Source: Cymbidium sinense
Taxonomy: Eukaryota > Streptophyta > Magnoliopsida > Asparagales > Orchidaceae
Length of the DNA: 64,000 nucleotides
Reading direction: 5' to 3'
NCBI GenBank assembly: GCA_021442155.1
Contig: CM038215.1
Span: 8,084,976-8,148,975 of the forward strand
Both the position numbers and the translations under genes were made by a program. Under the pieces are notes generated by a model. It saw only the letters and a program-made list of their open reading frames with translations. It was not told the DNA's origin and ran no database searches. Every line of letters starts with the position of its first letter. Position 1 is the stretch's first letter. Of the stretch, positions 44,251 through 55,694 are shown one piece after another.

Positions 44251-44590
44251 GGAAGATTGAATTTGCACTCCAAAAGTGAGATCAACATGCCTTAGGCTCC
44301 ATAGTGTTGCCCTTGGAGATAGATGATTGGAAGACAGAAGCCAAGTTCCATATTATTGGCTCGAATACATCTTTCAACGCTTTGCTTGGGAGACCATGGA
44401 TACATGAGAAAACATAGTTCCATCCTCTCTACATCTGTATGAAGTTTGTGAGAGGTGGGATCATTTACTGTCAAAGAGATCTCAAGTCATTTACAGTTCA
44501 CAAGGTCGGCATATATGAGGATGTGGCTTACTACCTCCCTCAAAATCAACAAGTCTATTCTTGTGAACTTGGCCAAAATTTAAAAATAAA
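44251..44590 (+). pseudogene. Protease C-terminal half, gypsy copy 2
   Basis: ALGSIVLPLEIDDWK, then EAKFHIIGSNTSFNALLGR and PWIHE are continuous, followed by MKFVRGGIIY and YYLPQNQQVYSCELGQ. NALLGRPWIH is the classic end of Ty3/gypsy protease. The catalytic D-T/S-G half is not adjacent; its expected neighbour (HNR...) is 5.3 kb upstream at 38,970. Confidence 0.9.
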
Positions 44591-44689
44591 AAAAGAAATT
44601 AAAAAAAAGAAAAATAAAATGAAAAAGGAAATAAAAGGGAGCAAAAATAGACTTGGAGGAGGAAGTGGAGAACGACATCAGATTCCACC

Positions 44690-45560
44690 CACAGTTTGTT
44701 ACTCCATTCAAACCTATGGGTAGGATGACCTGACCTCCACCAAGAAGAGGAAAAGGCCAATTCAGAGGCAATCTTAGGGGTGGAAAACCTCCTTATTGGC
44801 CACCCATTGGAAGATATGTCCCAGCTACTAGGAGTACACCTGCTATCCATATAGACTTAGAATGTAGTTCATTGGATGAGTCTTATATGATTAGCACACT
44901 TGCTAGCTCTTCTCAACAGTATATTCCCTTGGAAGTGACACTTGAGCTAGATAGAGATGAAGACCAGGCTCTAAAGCAAAGCATAAGTGTATCCAAGTCT
45001 ATATGTGAAATAGTTAAGCATCAGTTGGGAACCTTAGCTCTAACGCCACTTTCCCCTCAAAAAGCTGAGGGTTTGGTAGTTAAGGAAGCTCCTAAGTCAT
45101 CCACAGGTGTGAAGACTTAGAGGTTCTTTCTAGGAGCATCATCTTCAAGTCAAGAAGTTGATGTAGAATTTGAGGATGATTAATATAAAAATTTAATAGA
45201 ATTACCTTTTGATTGGTACTTGCCTTGTGTTCATAATTTAGAAAAGAAAGGGTTAATCCCACATACTTGGTGAAAGCACAGGTCAGATTACTTCAAAAGA
45301 ATATGAAAGAATAAATGCAAAATCTCTCAATCAAGACTGGGACTACTATTTGGTATAGTCGGTCTAGTCAATGATGATGATTACTTAGTCATCACCAATC
45401 ATTTGGAATCTGATAGGTTCTTTTTAAATTAGATTAACTCATATATTGAGCTATGCTTAGAAACTTTAGATGATCCAGATGACTTTGAAGTTAAAGATGC
45501 ACTGCCAGAGTTTGAAGAAGAGATCAAGTCAACCATCAACGAGCTCAAGGAAATCAACTT
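44690..45560 (+). pseudogene. Protease-RT linker, gypsy copy 2
   Basis: Arg/Gly-rich start (RPPPRRGKGQFRG), GRYVPATRSTPAIHIDLE, then an acidic Ser-rich linker open at 44,872-45,120 and continuing to EEEIKSTINELKEINLG. It matches 16,480-17,350. No catalytic function known. Confidence 0.75.
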
Positions 45561-45589
45561 AGGAACTGAACAAGATCCACATCCGACAT

Positions 45590-46484
45590 ACATCTGTTCT
45601 TTGTTGAATGAAATTTAAACCAATAAATTAGTTAGGCTATTGATTGAGTTTAAGGACTACTTTGCATTGACTTATGAAGAGATTGCTTGGCTCATGCGTC
45701 ATAAACTAGCAGCAGCTACTAACCCTATCAAGCAAGCTCCTAGATGTATGCAATTAGACATCGAACAATAAGTCATTTCTAAAGTCAAGAAATTGATCAA
45801 TGTTGGCTTCATCCGGGAAGAAAAATACCCTACCTAGTTAGCCAGCATCGTCCAAGTTAAAAAAAAAAAGAATGGTCAAATTCACATATGCGACTATTTT
45901 AGGAATCTAAATAAGGCATGTTCAAAAGATGAATTTCCACTACCAACCTCGCTGATGGTGGAGATTGCCTCATCAAATGCAATCTTCTCTTTTATGGATG
46001 GCTCATCTAGATATAACCAAATGAAGATGGCCCCTGAAGATGAATGAAACACTATTTTTAAAACCTTGATTGAAATCTATTGCTATACGGTCATACCTTT
46101 TAGCCTTAGAAATGTCGGTGCTACATTCCACCGAGCTATGACTCGAATGTTTGATGAACTCTTTCATCATCAAGTTGAGATCTATGTCGATGATCTCATG
46201 GTCAAAAGTGGAGAAAGGAAGACCATCTCTTTGACTTGAGAGTAGTTTTCAAACAAGTTAAGATTATTTAACCTCAAAATGAATCCCAAAGTGTGCATTC
46301 ATAGCTTCAAAGAAATTCCTTGGGTTTATTGTCTGACACCAAGGAATCAAAATCAATCTGAGAAGATCAATATTAAAAATGCCACCCCTAAAAATTTAAC
46401 TCAACTTAGATCATTCCAAAGGCGGTTGGAATATCTAAGATGATTTATATCCAACCTATCAGGAAGATGTCAGCCATTCTAGCA
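45590..46484 (+). pseudogene. Reverse transcriptase, gypsy copy 2
   Basis: LIEFKDYFALTYEE, KQAPR, VGFIREEKYPT, GQIHICDYFRNLNKAC, KDEFPLP, FSFMDGSS, MKMAPEDE, FSLRNVGATFHRAMTR, HHQVEIYVDDLMVKSGER and NLTQLRSFQ.RLEYLR are visible in order. Active-site YVDD intact. A VDF-to-CDYF shift in the RNILNKAC region and several stops break it. Confidence 0.93.
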
Positions 46485-46975
46485 CTTGTAAAAATGGATG
46501 CCAAGTTCAAGTGGGATGACAAGTGTAAGCATGCCTTCGTAGACATCAAGCATTACCTGATGATGCCATAGGTTCTAGCAACCCCTATCCGTGGAAAGCC
46601 GTTAATACTTTACACTTGTTAGTCGACTCCCTTGGTGCTTTGTTAGCCCAATCGGGAAGGACAATGCACCCTACTACCTTAGTCATCATCTAATCCATGT
46701 TGAGGCAAATTATCCACCCATTGAGAAGCATTGCAAAGCTTTAATATTTGCATCCCAAAAGCTATAGCATTACATGCTTCCTCATAAGGTGAACTTAATC
46801 TCTAAGATCAATCTACTACAGTATCTTATGACACGACGCTATCCAAGATAGTTGGGATGATGACCCATGATCCTCTCATAGTTTGACATTACCTTCGTAC
46901 CCTTTGGTGCGGTGAAAGGACAAGCACTAGCATATTTCTTAGTGGCACACCCACTTCCCGCTAACTCTCCACTTA
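46485..46975 (+). pseudogene. First (gypsy-type) RNase H, gypsy copy 2
   Basis: KMDAKFKWDDKCKHAFVDIKHYLM, DSLGALLAQ, PIEKHCKALIFASQKL, HYMLPHKVNLISKIN and SQFDITFVP..AVKGQALAYFL are readable across frames. The AYFL word stands where ADFL is usual at the end of this domain. Non-functional. Confidence 0.88.
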
Positions 46976-47500
46976 GTGATGATCTCCCCGATGAACAAAC
47001 CATGAACTTAGGGGATACTAGCATTCACCGTTGGGAGATGCACTTTTATGGTGCGATTTCTTCTCAAAGAGGAGAATAACCATAATCTACTATCCCAAGA
47101 AAGGCAGGGGTAGGAATAGTTCTCTTAACTCCGGACCGTGATGTGATGAGATTCTCATATCATCTGTCCAATCCTTGCACCAACAATGAAGCTGAATATG
47201 AGGCTCTAATTCTGGAGTTAGCCATTACTCTAAGCATCCAAAACATCAACATCTTCAGGGATTCTCAACTAGTTATTAACCAAATCATTGAGTCCTATAA
47301 GGTGAAAAATCCCAAGCTCCATCATTAACACAAGTACACCATAGAGTTATTAAATCTTAGAGGTTACCATTTATAAGATTCCTTAAGGAGAGAATGTCGT
47401 AGCGTATGCTTTAGCCAAGTTTCCAGAAAGTTGGCATGCCTGGAGGATAAGTCCATATCAATAAAGTTCCAAAATAGACAAGTCTTATCCCTTGTTGATA
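46976..47500 (+). pseudogene. Second RNase H (Tat-type), gypsy copy 2
   Basis: RFSYHLSNPCTNNEAEYEALILELAI and FRDSQLVINQIIESYKVKNPKL are in one open frame (47,143-47,328), with the catalytic Glu (AEYEAL) and Asp (FRDSQLV). The earlier FDGA word is degraded to FYGA-like. This extra domain supports Tat-lineage assignment. Confidence 0.92.
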
Positions 47501-47639
47501 TTGAACTCATCAAAAGTACACTCTTAAAGGGAGGTTGCCATTGTTAAGAAGGACTAGGGGTTAAATTGGAGGCAACAATTCATGGATTACCTAAATAAAG
47601 GAAAACTACCTCAAGAGAAGACCCAAGCCTATTAGATGA

Positions 47640-48838
47640 AGCAGAAAGCACTTTTCATGCTCTTATGGATGGTTTCTTATACCGATGATCTTTCGATCAT
47701 ATATGGTTACATTATTTAGATAAGAATGAAGCCCGTAAGATTATGACCGTAGTACACTCAAGATTATGTGGAGCCAACCAATCCGGTCTAAAGATGAAAT
47801 CCAAGATCAAGAGACTAGGATACTACTGGCCATCGATGATCAAAGATTTCATGGATATGGCTAGGAAATGCCATCAATGTCAAATACACGGTGTGGTCCT
47901 ACACCAACCACCCAACATTCTACATCCTACATTGTCCTTATGACCATTTGAGTGTTGGGGTATTGACATAGTGGGTCCGAGTGATCCTCTTCCTTCCAAG
48001 GGTCATTGATTCATCTTAGCTGCTACTAACTACTTTTTCAAATGGAAAAATATGATTTCGCTCAAAGAGGTCACCGCTCAGCATGTGCTCCAATTTTTTT
48101 AGGAACCATATCGTATATAGGTTCGGACTGCCTCGACAAATTATATTAGATAATGGTATTATATTCAAGAGCACCGAGATAAAAAACTTTATCAAGAGAC
48201 ACAACATAGATTGGAGATACTCTACCATCAACTACCTGAGGGCAAATAGTTTAGCAGAAGCCTTCAACAAAACTCTCATCCAAATACTAAAGAAGACACT
48301 CGACAATAACAAACATGGTTTGAGCAGTTAGTTGAAGTCATGTGGGCCTATCGCACCACATATAGAACCCTAACTCAGTCTACTCCTTTCTCTTTAGTGT
48401 ATGGGTCTAAAATCATTCTACCATTAGAAGTCAACTCCCTTCACTAAGGATAGCTGTGAGTAGCAAGATCATAATAGAGCAGAATGCCAAGTTGTGGTTA
48501 GAAGAGCTCAAAAGTTTGGAAGAGAGACGCTTGCGGGCATGCCAAAAATCTCGAGTTGTACAAAGCTAAAATGGTTCAAGCTCATAACAAGTTTGTTCAT
48601 CCTAGATCTTTTCAAGTAGAAAAGCTTATTTTAGATCTAAGGAGACTGATTGTTGCCCATTGTAAGATGGGAGACAAGTTTGAACCCACTTGAGAAGGCC
48701 CTTTTGCCATAGAGAAGGCATACCAAGGAGGATCTTATCAGCTTATTAATCATAAGGGAGAGTGCCCAATGCTTCCAATCAACAGGATCTACTTAAAGAA
48801 ATATTACAAATCATGTTTTAAAAATAATTATCATCAAT
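47640..48838 (+). pseudogene. Integrase, gypsy copy 2
   Basis: The zinc-binding part is well kept in the open stretch 47,743-47,943: VHSRLCGANQSG, MKSKIKRLGYYWPSM and KCHQCQIHG (the CxxC). The core has PFECWGIDIVG (first Asp), LPSKGH.FILAATNYF, then in another frame YRFGLPRQIILDNGIIFKS (second Asp) and NSLAEAFNKTL (Glu). The C-terminus runs from NTxQLVEVMWAYRTTYRT to KKYYKSC. Stops and shifts prevent function. Confidence 0.94.
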
Positions 48839-49520
48839 GAAAATTTCATTTTGAATTCAATCTCTTCCATGTTGAAGATATTCTTTTTGCGTCGCCATGA
48901 TGTATTTAGGGTAGGTAAGGAACTTGAGTAGTGTCCTATCCTTCATCGACAGAACATGAATACAAACTACACAAAAACATATAAAATAAACACATATCTT
49001 TTGTCTCGGACTACTCCAAGTTAAGATAATGCCCCTAATAGCACTCACATAGTAGATGCTCTAGGTCAAGCTGACATGTTACCCTGCTAGTGTGTCACCC
49101 CAGTGGTCTTCTTTCTTTTGGAGGATGTGAGTATACTATGCTTTCCTTTTTTTACTTTTCCACTACACATCGATGAGCACCTTGTTAGTTTGGTAGGTCT
49201 TATTGCATTGCTGGTAAGCTACTTCATGTTGGCTTCATTTAAGAGGATGGGAGTCTATTACACTTTCTTCTTAGATTAGCCTTCGGCACTAATTAGGTCG
49301 AGTATATTTGAGGCTTAGGATAAGTCCCCTTGCGACTCCTTTCCTCATGACTGCTTCAAGTTTGGGTCTGGTCCTTCCTCGGAGCTCCTCGCTAAGTAGT
49401 AGCTCTAGGCGGATAATATGTCCCGGCCGACATGACTATCCTGATGATTAGTTATGCTTGAAAAGTTGTAAGCCAACTCACTTTCTTTCCATATTGATCA
49501 CTGCACACTGACTGGAGACC
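48839..49520 (+). repeat. 3' flank of gypsy copy 2, shared with copy 1
   Basis: Matches 20,610-21,272 base for base over long stretches (CTCTTCCATGTTGAAG start, CATCGACA.AACA, ATAATGCCCC, GGATGTGAGT and a CTTCAAGTYTGGGTCTRGTC part). Passes directly into segment C. No ORF I would call. Confidence 0.7.
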
Positions 49521-49605
49521 TTAGGTTGGTTGGTTCTCACTATGACCACTCATGCTAACGGATACACCTTAGGTTGGTTGGTTCTCGCACCTTAGGATTC
49601 ATCAC

Positions 49606-49862
49606 TAGGGCTATCAAAAAAGGTCATTATTCACAAATAGCTCATGTTCGACTCATTTAGTAGCTCATGTTTGGCTCGTTCATTAACTAAAGGAGCTGAA
49701 CATGAATAGACATTTCAAGCTCGATATATAAATGAGCCAAAGATGAACAATCATTTGTTCGATCGTGTTCGACTTGATTTAGCTCGAAATAAAAAGTATA
49801 TTATATTATTTTATTTTATTATTATTATTATTATTTTATTACTATTATTTTATTTTTACTAC

Positions 49863-49913
<51 letters not shown>

Positions 49914-50204
49914 CCACATGTACATATATCATAAATGTGAGCATGACTTAGTGGTTAAAGTTTTTGTTATGCAAAAGATTGGCCCTGGTTTGAATACTCC
50001 CTCATACAAATTTTTTGGATTATTGCATTTCGAGCCAATTTTGAACACGAGCTGAACACGAACAAAGAAATTTTCAAATGAGCCGAACCCAAATAGTGAA
50101 ATTTTGAGCCATTTCAAACACGAGCTGAACACGAACAAAATAATTTTCAAACAAGTAAAACATGAAAAAAGGTTCAACTCGCTCAAGCTCAACTCTTACA
50201 CCCA
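49606..50204. mobile_element. hAT-type MITE, copy in segment C
   Basis: Same element as 86-644 at the same site, slightly longer (about 599 bp) because it keeps two GAGCTGAACACGA pieces that are missing in A. Left flank TTCATCAC (49,598-49,605), right flank TACACCAC (50,205-50,212). The right terminus has lost two bases (CCCA for CCCCTA). No transposase. Confidence 0.85.
49800..49912. repeat. (ATT)n microsatellite inside the segment C MITE
   Basis: ATT/TTA runs at about 49,818-49,835 and 49,863-49,909, with TTTTATTAC spacers. The counterpart of 262-380 with different repeat counts. Confidence 0.9.
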
Positions 50205-50212
50205 TACACCAC

Positions 50213-51880
50213 TCATGATATGTAAGTCTCGCGCTTTCTCCTTGAGTTGGCCACCATAAACCTATAGGCTTTCTTTTCTAGGGCCTAGGACAATGCCCCT
50301 AGCAGTACCGCCCCTGTGGGCACTATATTTGGATCACATCCTTTGTGACCCCATTTAGACATTACTCGGGTTACTATCATATTGGACAATTCCCCTTTCC
50401 TAATAACCACCCCTATGGTTGGAGAATCCATCTTGTGGATGTGTAGATTCTCCCTTGTTCCAATAAATCTGAGATAGGTCAAGGCTAGCATTGCCCCTTC
50501 TCAGTGTGGTCCCTCGCACACCAATAAGGTCTACAAAAACATATAAACAAAATATATATTCACTTGGGGATTAGGAGGATACCCAGCACCTTCCTAAGAA
50601 GTATCTTATCTTTAGACGTTAGCAAAACTCCCTATAGGAATTGTCTGACTACTCTTGAGTTGATATAAGTCCCAGCAGCATTAACTCAGTAGTTTCCCCA
50701 TGTCAATTTGCAACTAATAGTCACCCTAGGGGTTGTTCCTTGCTTTAGAAGATGTAAGATTATGCCATTTTCCTAGCACCATTGCATACCAAAGGCAACC
50801 CTTAGGCTAGCTCTACCTAACGGCCAGTAGACTATCCCTTTGGATTTATAAATCTGAGATAGGACAAGTTCGATACATCCCCTTCTTAGTGGGTCCATCA
50901 CACAATGACATGGTCCATAAATTAAATCTATCAAATTTGATCGAGCTCACATCCTCAGCAAATATGCCCTCAATTTGAAATCAAACTAAACATAATAAAC
51001 CATATAAAATCACATAAAATAAAGATAAAATTAATCCTACTAATTTGAGTTGACATAAGTCCCCAACATTCACTAAGTAGTTGCCCAGTCGATTTATTGT
51101 GCATCCAACAGTTCACCCCACTAGTTTTCCTCACTTTGGAAGATGTAAGTCTGCTACACCTTCTTCTTAGCACATCCATTGCACACCGAAAGGAAACCCC
51201 TTAGGTTGGCTATCTCTACTCCACATCGGGTAGACTATCCCTTTGGATTTGTAAATTTAAGGTAGGTCAAGGCTGATATATCCCCTTCTTAGTGGATCCA
51301 TCGCATATCGAGGGGTTTATACATTAACTCAAGTTAAACCCAATATAATTTCCTAGTTAATTTAAATCACACCCTTCTCTAGTGGAGCCCCAAATCATAT
51401 ATAAATAAGTCAAGTAAACAAATCAAATTCAAAACCAACCTCGAGTGGAACCAAATTAAAGTAACTCCCCCAGTAGAGTCTAAATCAAAGAAATCAAACC
51501 AAACTCTTATCACCAGTGGGTACATCCCCAAACAAATCTATGAAATCAAACTCAAATCCCAATCCCTAGTGGATAGCCCAACCTGCTTCCCTAGTGGAAG
51601 GTTCATATACCCGATCCCCGGTGGACTCGAGCCCATATCTCTAGCAGATATTCCTCCATATCAATTAAAAAAAAAAACTAAAGTCGATTCAATCTTAATC
51701 CCTAGTGGATTATAGATTCTTATCCCCAATGAATCTTCTTTCCACAAATCATATAATCAAATCAAATTCAAACCTTATCTCCAGCAGATTTTCTTCTTCT
51801 ATGCCCTCGACATAGACCCCTCATGTCATGTCCAATGCAAGTGTGATCCCCTAGCAGATTTCCCTCCAAGTCCTTGACAT
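50213..51880. repeat. Subrepeat region with CCCAGTGGA-like words (segment C)
   Basis: Counterpart of 653-2,300. The motif series is clearer here than in A: TCTAGTGGAGCCCC (about 51,374), CCCAGTAGAGTC, ACCAGTGGGTAC, CCCTAGTGGATAG, CCCTAGTGGAAGG, CCCGGTGGACTCGAG, CTCTAGCAGATA, CCCTAGTGGATTA and TCCAGCAGATTTTC, to about 51,870. No gene is seen. Confidence 0.65.
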
Positions 51881-51999
51881 GGAATTTTCATCAAATCTTA
51901 TTTCTTCTTTTATGCACATCTTTAATACTTCAACTAAAATCCTAACAATGTATTCCTTCAAATTACATCACCTTAACATTGTAATCAACATTTTATGAT

Positions 52000-53400
52000 T
52001 TATGATGGTGCAAGCTCAAACTAACTATACAATATCATGCTAAACATATTATAGTGTGAATTAACACACTATATTATATTATAATAATGATGTTATATTA
52101 TAATTTGCTATAATATAATGTATTATTTTACATTACACATCAATAGAATCACTTACAAAGAACAAATAACAAATAACAAAATTTTCACAATATATGAATA
52201 ATGTTCATTTTAGATGTAAAATTGTTGTTTTTCTTTTTTAAATGGTACAAAATAGCATAATTTTGGTATTTCTTCTTGGTGTGTGCTAGGAATTTGGCCA
52301 AATTCTTCCATCTCAACCTTCAAATTAACATTTTTTTGAGTTTTGACCCAATGTATTATAACATAAGTAAAACATACTAAAATTTACAACATTCATATAT
52401 ATGTGTAGTTATATTGTTATGTACATTATATTTTAATATGCTTTCATACAATATATTATCTTACATTACCCCTTCAAATGAACCACTTTAAGCAAAAAAT
52501 TTATAAAATTTGGTTGAAAAATGAACATTTATTTTGGATACAAAATTCCATTCTTTTGATTAAATGACACACCATAGCACACCCTAATGATGTTCCCTAA
52601 AGCTTACCTTAAATTTGGCCAAATCCCATCATCTCAGCCTATAAATCAGTATTTTTATGAAGTATACTAGTACAAACTCTAGTACATCATACTATAACAA
52701 ACTAAAATATGCTAAATAAGAAGTAGTAATACACAATAGTGTGCTATAATGCATGATGCTACACTATGTTATGGCATCCTATATTATAATACACTACAAC
52801 ATATTATATTATATTATATTGCATATCACATCACATGGGATTACTTAAGATAAAAAATCATAAAATTAGTCTAAACAATAATAAAAACTATATATTTTAG
52901 TTGTATCAATTACATATTTTAAATTGAAACAACATATTATGATGCCATGCTCTACTTATTATTAATTTGGCCAAATTACACCATTTAAAAGTCTAAATCA
53001 ACATTTTTATAAATAATTCTAGTGTAGTATAAATCAACATTTTCTATGTTATGGCATTACTAAAAGAATTTAAAATGCTCAGAATAATATATTATGATAT
53101 ATGATGTTATACTATGCTACAACATATAATATTTATTTTGAACATAAAATCTTACATTTTAGACTATAAGTGGCGTAGCACACCTTTGGTACTACAACCT
53201 AATTCACACTTCAAATTTAATAAATTTCATCATCTAATTTATTTAATTAACATTTTTATGATTTATATAAATATAGACTATAGGACATAATACCATAACA
53301 TACTAAAACATTTCAAAACATCTTATAACATCCAAAAATAAATCACTACATGCTTAAATATATGATGCTACATTATACTATAATATATGGAATTATAATA
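52000..53400. repeat. AT-rich satellite-like region (segment C)
   Basis: Counterpart of 2,390-3,780, with the AATTTGGCCAAATT palindrome at about 52,292 and 52,966 and the TTATATTATAATTTGCTATAATATAA hairpin-prone tract split around 52,090-52,125. No gene is seen. Confidence 0.65.
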
Positions 53401-53884
53401 TGATTTAGGGTTAAGGTTTAGGTATTCAAATCTCTAATAGTCAAGGGAAAGTCTCTTGAAGACATTTTCTTTAACTACCATAACTATGTTAGATTAGGTC
53501 ATTCTTTAGATCTACTTTTAATGACATCTTTATTTAAGGTTTAGGGTTTGTTTAGAGTTAGGGTTTGGGGTTTTAGGGTTTAGGTTTAATTTAGGTTTAG
53601 GTTTTAGGGTTTGCAATTTAGGGTTGAGGGTTTAAGGTTTAGGTTGAATGGTTTAGGTTTATGGTTTATGATTTTATGGTTTAGGTTTAGATTTAGGTAT
53701 TTAGGTTTTATTTTAGGTTTAGGGTTTAGGGTTTAAGATTTAGGAATTTTAGGTTTGGAGTTTAGGTGGTTTAGTGTTTAGGGTTTTAGGGTTTAGGTTA
53801 GGGTTTAGAGTTTAGGGTTCAAGTTGTAGGTTTAAGTTTTAGTTTAAGATTTAGGGTTTAAAGTTTAGCATTTAAGGTTTATGG
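53401..53884 (+). repeat. Telomere-like array (segment C)
   Basis: Degenerate TTTAGGG with the shared interruption (53,420-53,535). Counterpart of 3,781-4,251. Ends in the T-run of GR-RBP copy 9. Confidence 0.85.
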
Positions 53885-54167
53885 TTTTTTTAATAGAAAT
53901 AAAAATTTAGATTCAACATTTATCCTTCTTGAATTCATCAACTAAGCAGCACCCTAAGTTTTTGTAGACATAAGTGAGGACATAGATCAAAATGAGCACC
54001 CATAGAGAAAATCAAAGAGCTTAGAAAAGTAGAGCTATCTTTTTGTAATGGCATAGTTCCATAAGCAATAAATCGATCGATCGTTGTTCGCTTTCTAATT
54101 CCCATCAAACAACCCTTGCCTCTCAGGAGATATGCCATCATATCCCCTCTCTCTTTGCCACCACCAT
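53885..54167 (-). pseudogene. GR-RBP 3' fragment, copy 9 (doubly truncated)
   Basis: Partner of copy 1. Only the end of the Gly-rich tail, the 3' UTR and the oligo(A) remnant (T-run 53,885-53,891) are present. The coding side stops at CCACCACCATT and continues as AT-rich satellite, the same breakpoint as in segment A. Confidence 0.7.
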
Positions 54168-54755
54168 TATACTATATTATGTTGCATATCACATCACAAG
54201 GGATTGCTTAAGATAGAAAATCAAAAAATTAGTAGAAATAATAAAAAATATATATTTTAGTCATATCACTTACATATTTTAAATTGAAACAATATATTAT
54301 TATTCCATGCTCTACCTATTATGAATATGGAAAAAATTCCACCATTAGAAAGTCTAAATTAACATTTTTTATAAATAATGCTAGTGTAGTCTCGACTGCA
54401 TGATTGTAAAATACTTAAAGAATTTAAAATGTATAGAACAATATATTATGATATATGATGTTATAATATGCTACAACATATAATATTTATTTTGAACATA
54501 AAATCTTACTTTTTAGACTATAAGTGGCGTAGCACACCTTTGGTACTACAACCTAATTCCCACTTCAAATTTAACAAATTTCATCATATGATTTATTAAA
54601 TCAATATTTTTATGATTTATATAAATATAGACTATATGACAGAATACCATGACATACTAAAACATTTTAAAACATCTTATAACATCCAAAAACTCATCAC
54701 TACATGCTCAAATATATGATGCTACATTATACTATAATATATGGTATTATAATAT
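54168..54755. repeat. Second partial copy of the AT-rich satellite (segment C)
   Basis: Repeats about 52,795-53,400 and matches 4,538-5,110. It bridges the truncated GR-RBP fragment and the next telomere-like array. No gene is seen. Confidence 0.75.
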
Positions 54756-55208
54756 GATTTATGGTTAAGGTTTAGGGTATTCAAATTTCTAATAGTCAAG
54801 GGAAAGTAAGAAATTTTCTTTAGCTACCATAATTATGCTAGAGATTAGGTCATTCTTTAGATCTTTCCAAATGACATCTTTATTTGAGGTTTAGAGTTTA
54901 GGGTTTAGGGTTAGGGTTGGTTAGTTAGTGTTTGAGGTTTAGCTTAGTTTGGAGTTTAGATTTAGGGTTTAGGGTTTGGGATTTAGGGTTTAGGGTTTAG
55001 TTTTTAGGGTTTGTTTAGGTTTTAGGATTTTAGGGTTTAGTGTTTAGGGTTCAGGGTTTAGGGTTTAGGGTTTAGGTTTAGGGTTTAGGTTTATGTTTAT
55101 GTTTAGGTTTAGGGTTTAGTGTAGGGTAGGTTTTAAGGTTTAGGGTTTGGGGTTTAGGGTTTAGGGTTTAGTTTTTATGTTTAGTTTTAAGTTTTAGTTT
55201 AGTGTTTA
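54756..55208 (+). repeat. Telomere-like array (segment C)
   Basis: Counterpart of 5,111-5,598, with fewer perfect TTTAGGG units. G-rich strand on +. Ends in a T-run. Confidence 0.87.
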
Positions 55209-55694
55209 GGTTTTTTTAAACAGAGAACAAATTCATATTCAACATTTCTTTTTGATTTCATCAAACAAGTAGCACCACAAGTTTTCTAAGACACAAGCGA
55301 TGACATAGATAAAAAATAAGCACCCATAGTGCAATTCAAAAACCCTAGAGAAGTAGAACCTTCTCTACTCAAAAAGTATAGTTCCATAAGCAGTAGATTA
55401 GATCAATCGTTCTTTAGTTTCGATAGTTCCCCTTAGAACCACCCCTGCCTCTCAAGTTGTGGGATCCGCCATCAAATCCCCCATCTCTCTCCACTACCAA
55501 CATGATTATAACCTTTGTCGCTCCTCTTGCCTCCATAACCACCACTGATCAGGCCACCACCTCCATATCCACAAGCACCTCCAAAACCCCCACCACAACT
55601 ACGATAACTGCCGCCTCAGCTTTCACCTTCACCACCAGATCTAGACTGAGCCTAGTTGACGTTGATGTTCTTACCATCAAGGTTCTGCCCATTC
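55209..55694 (-). pseudogene. GR-RBP 3' fragment, copy 10
   Basis: One of the better copies. The minus strand opens at 55,694 with NGQNLDGKNINVN, the shared TAG stop, AQSRSGGEGES, a Gly-rich tail (GGGFGGACGYGGGG) and the C-terminus GSKGNYRN followed by TAA. The 3' UTR is about 200 bp with an oligo(A) remnant (55,210-55,217). The partner in A (copy 2) has CAG at the shared stop. The RRM N-terminal half is missing. Confidence 0.85.

Larger units (their letters stand above)
44251..48838 (+). pseudogene. Ty3/gypsy (Tat lineage) pol remnant, copy 2: protease to integrase
   Basis: Same polyprotein as at 16,071-20,609, collinear over its whole length and somewhat better preserved. Order: protease C-half, Arg/Gly-rich linker, RT with an intact YVDD active site (46,183-46,194), RNase H, second Tat-type RNase H and integrase, ending at KKYYKSC and a stop at about 48,838. 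In-frame stops and frameshifts are frequent (for example in AQ-stop around the RT fingers), so no complete product can be made. Some single-base defects in homopolymers may be assembly errors. Flanked left by the conserved leader and right by the conserved 3' flank. Confidence 0.96.
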
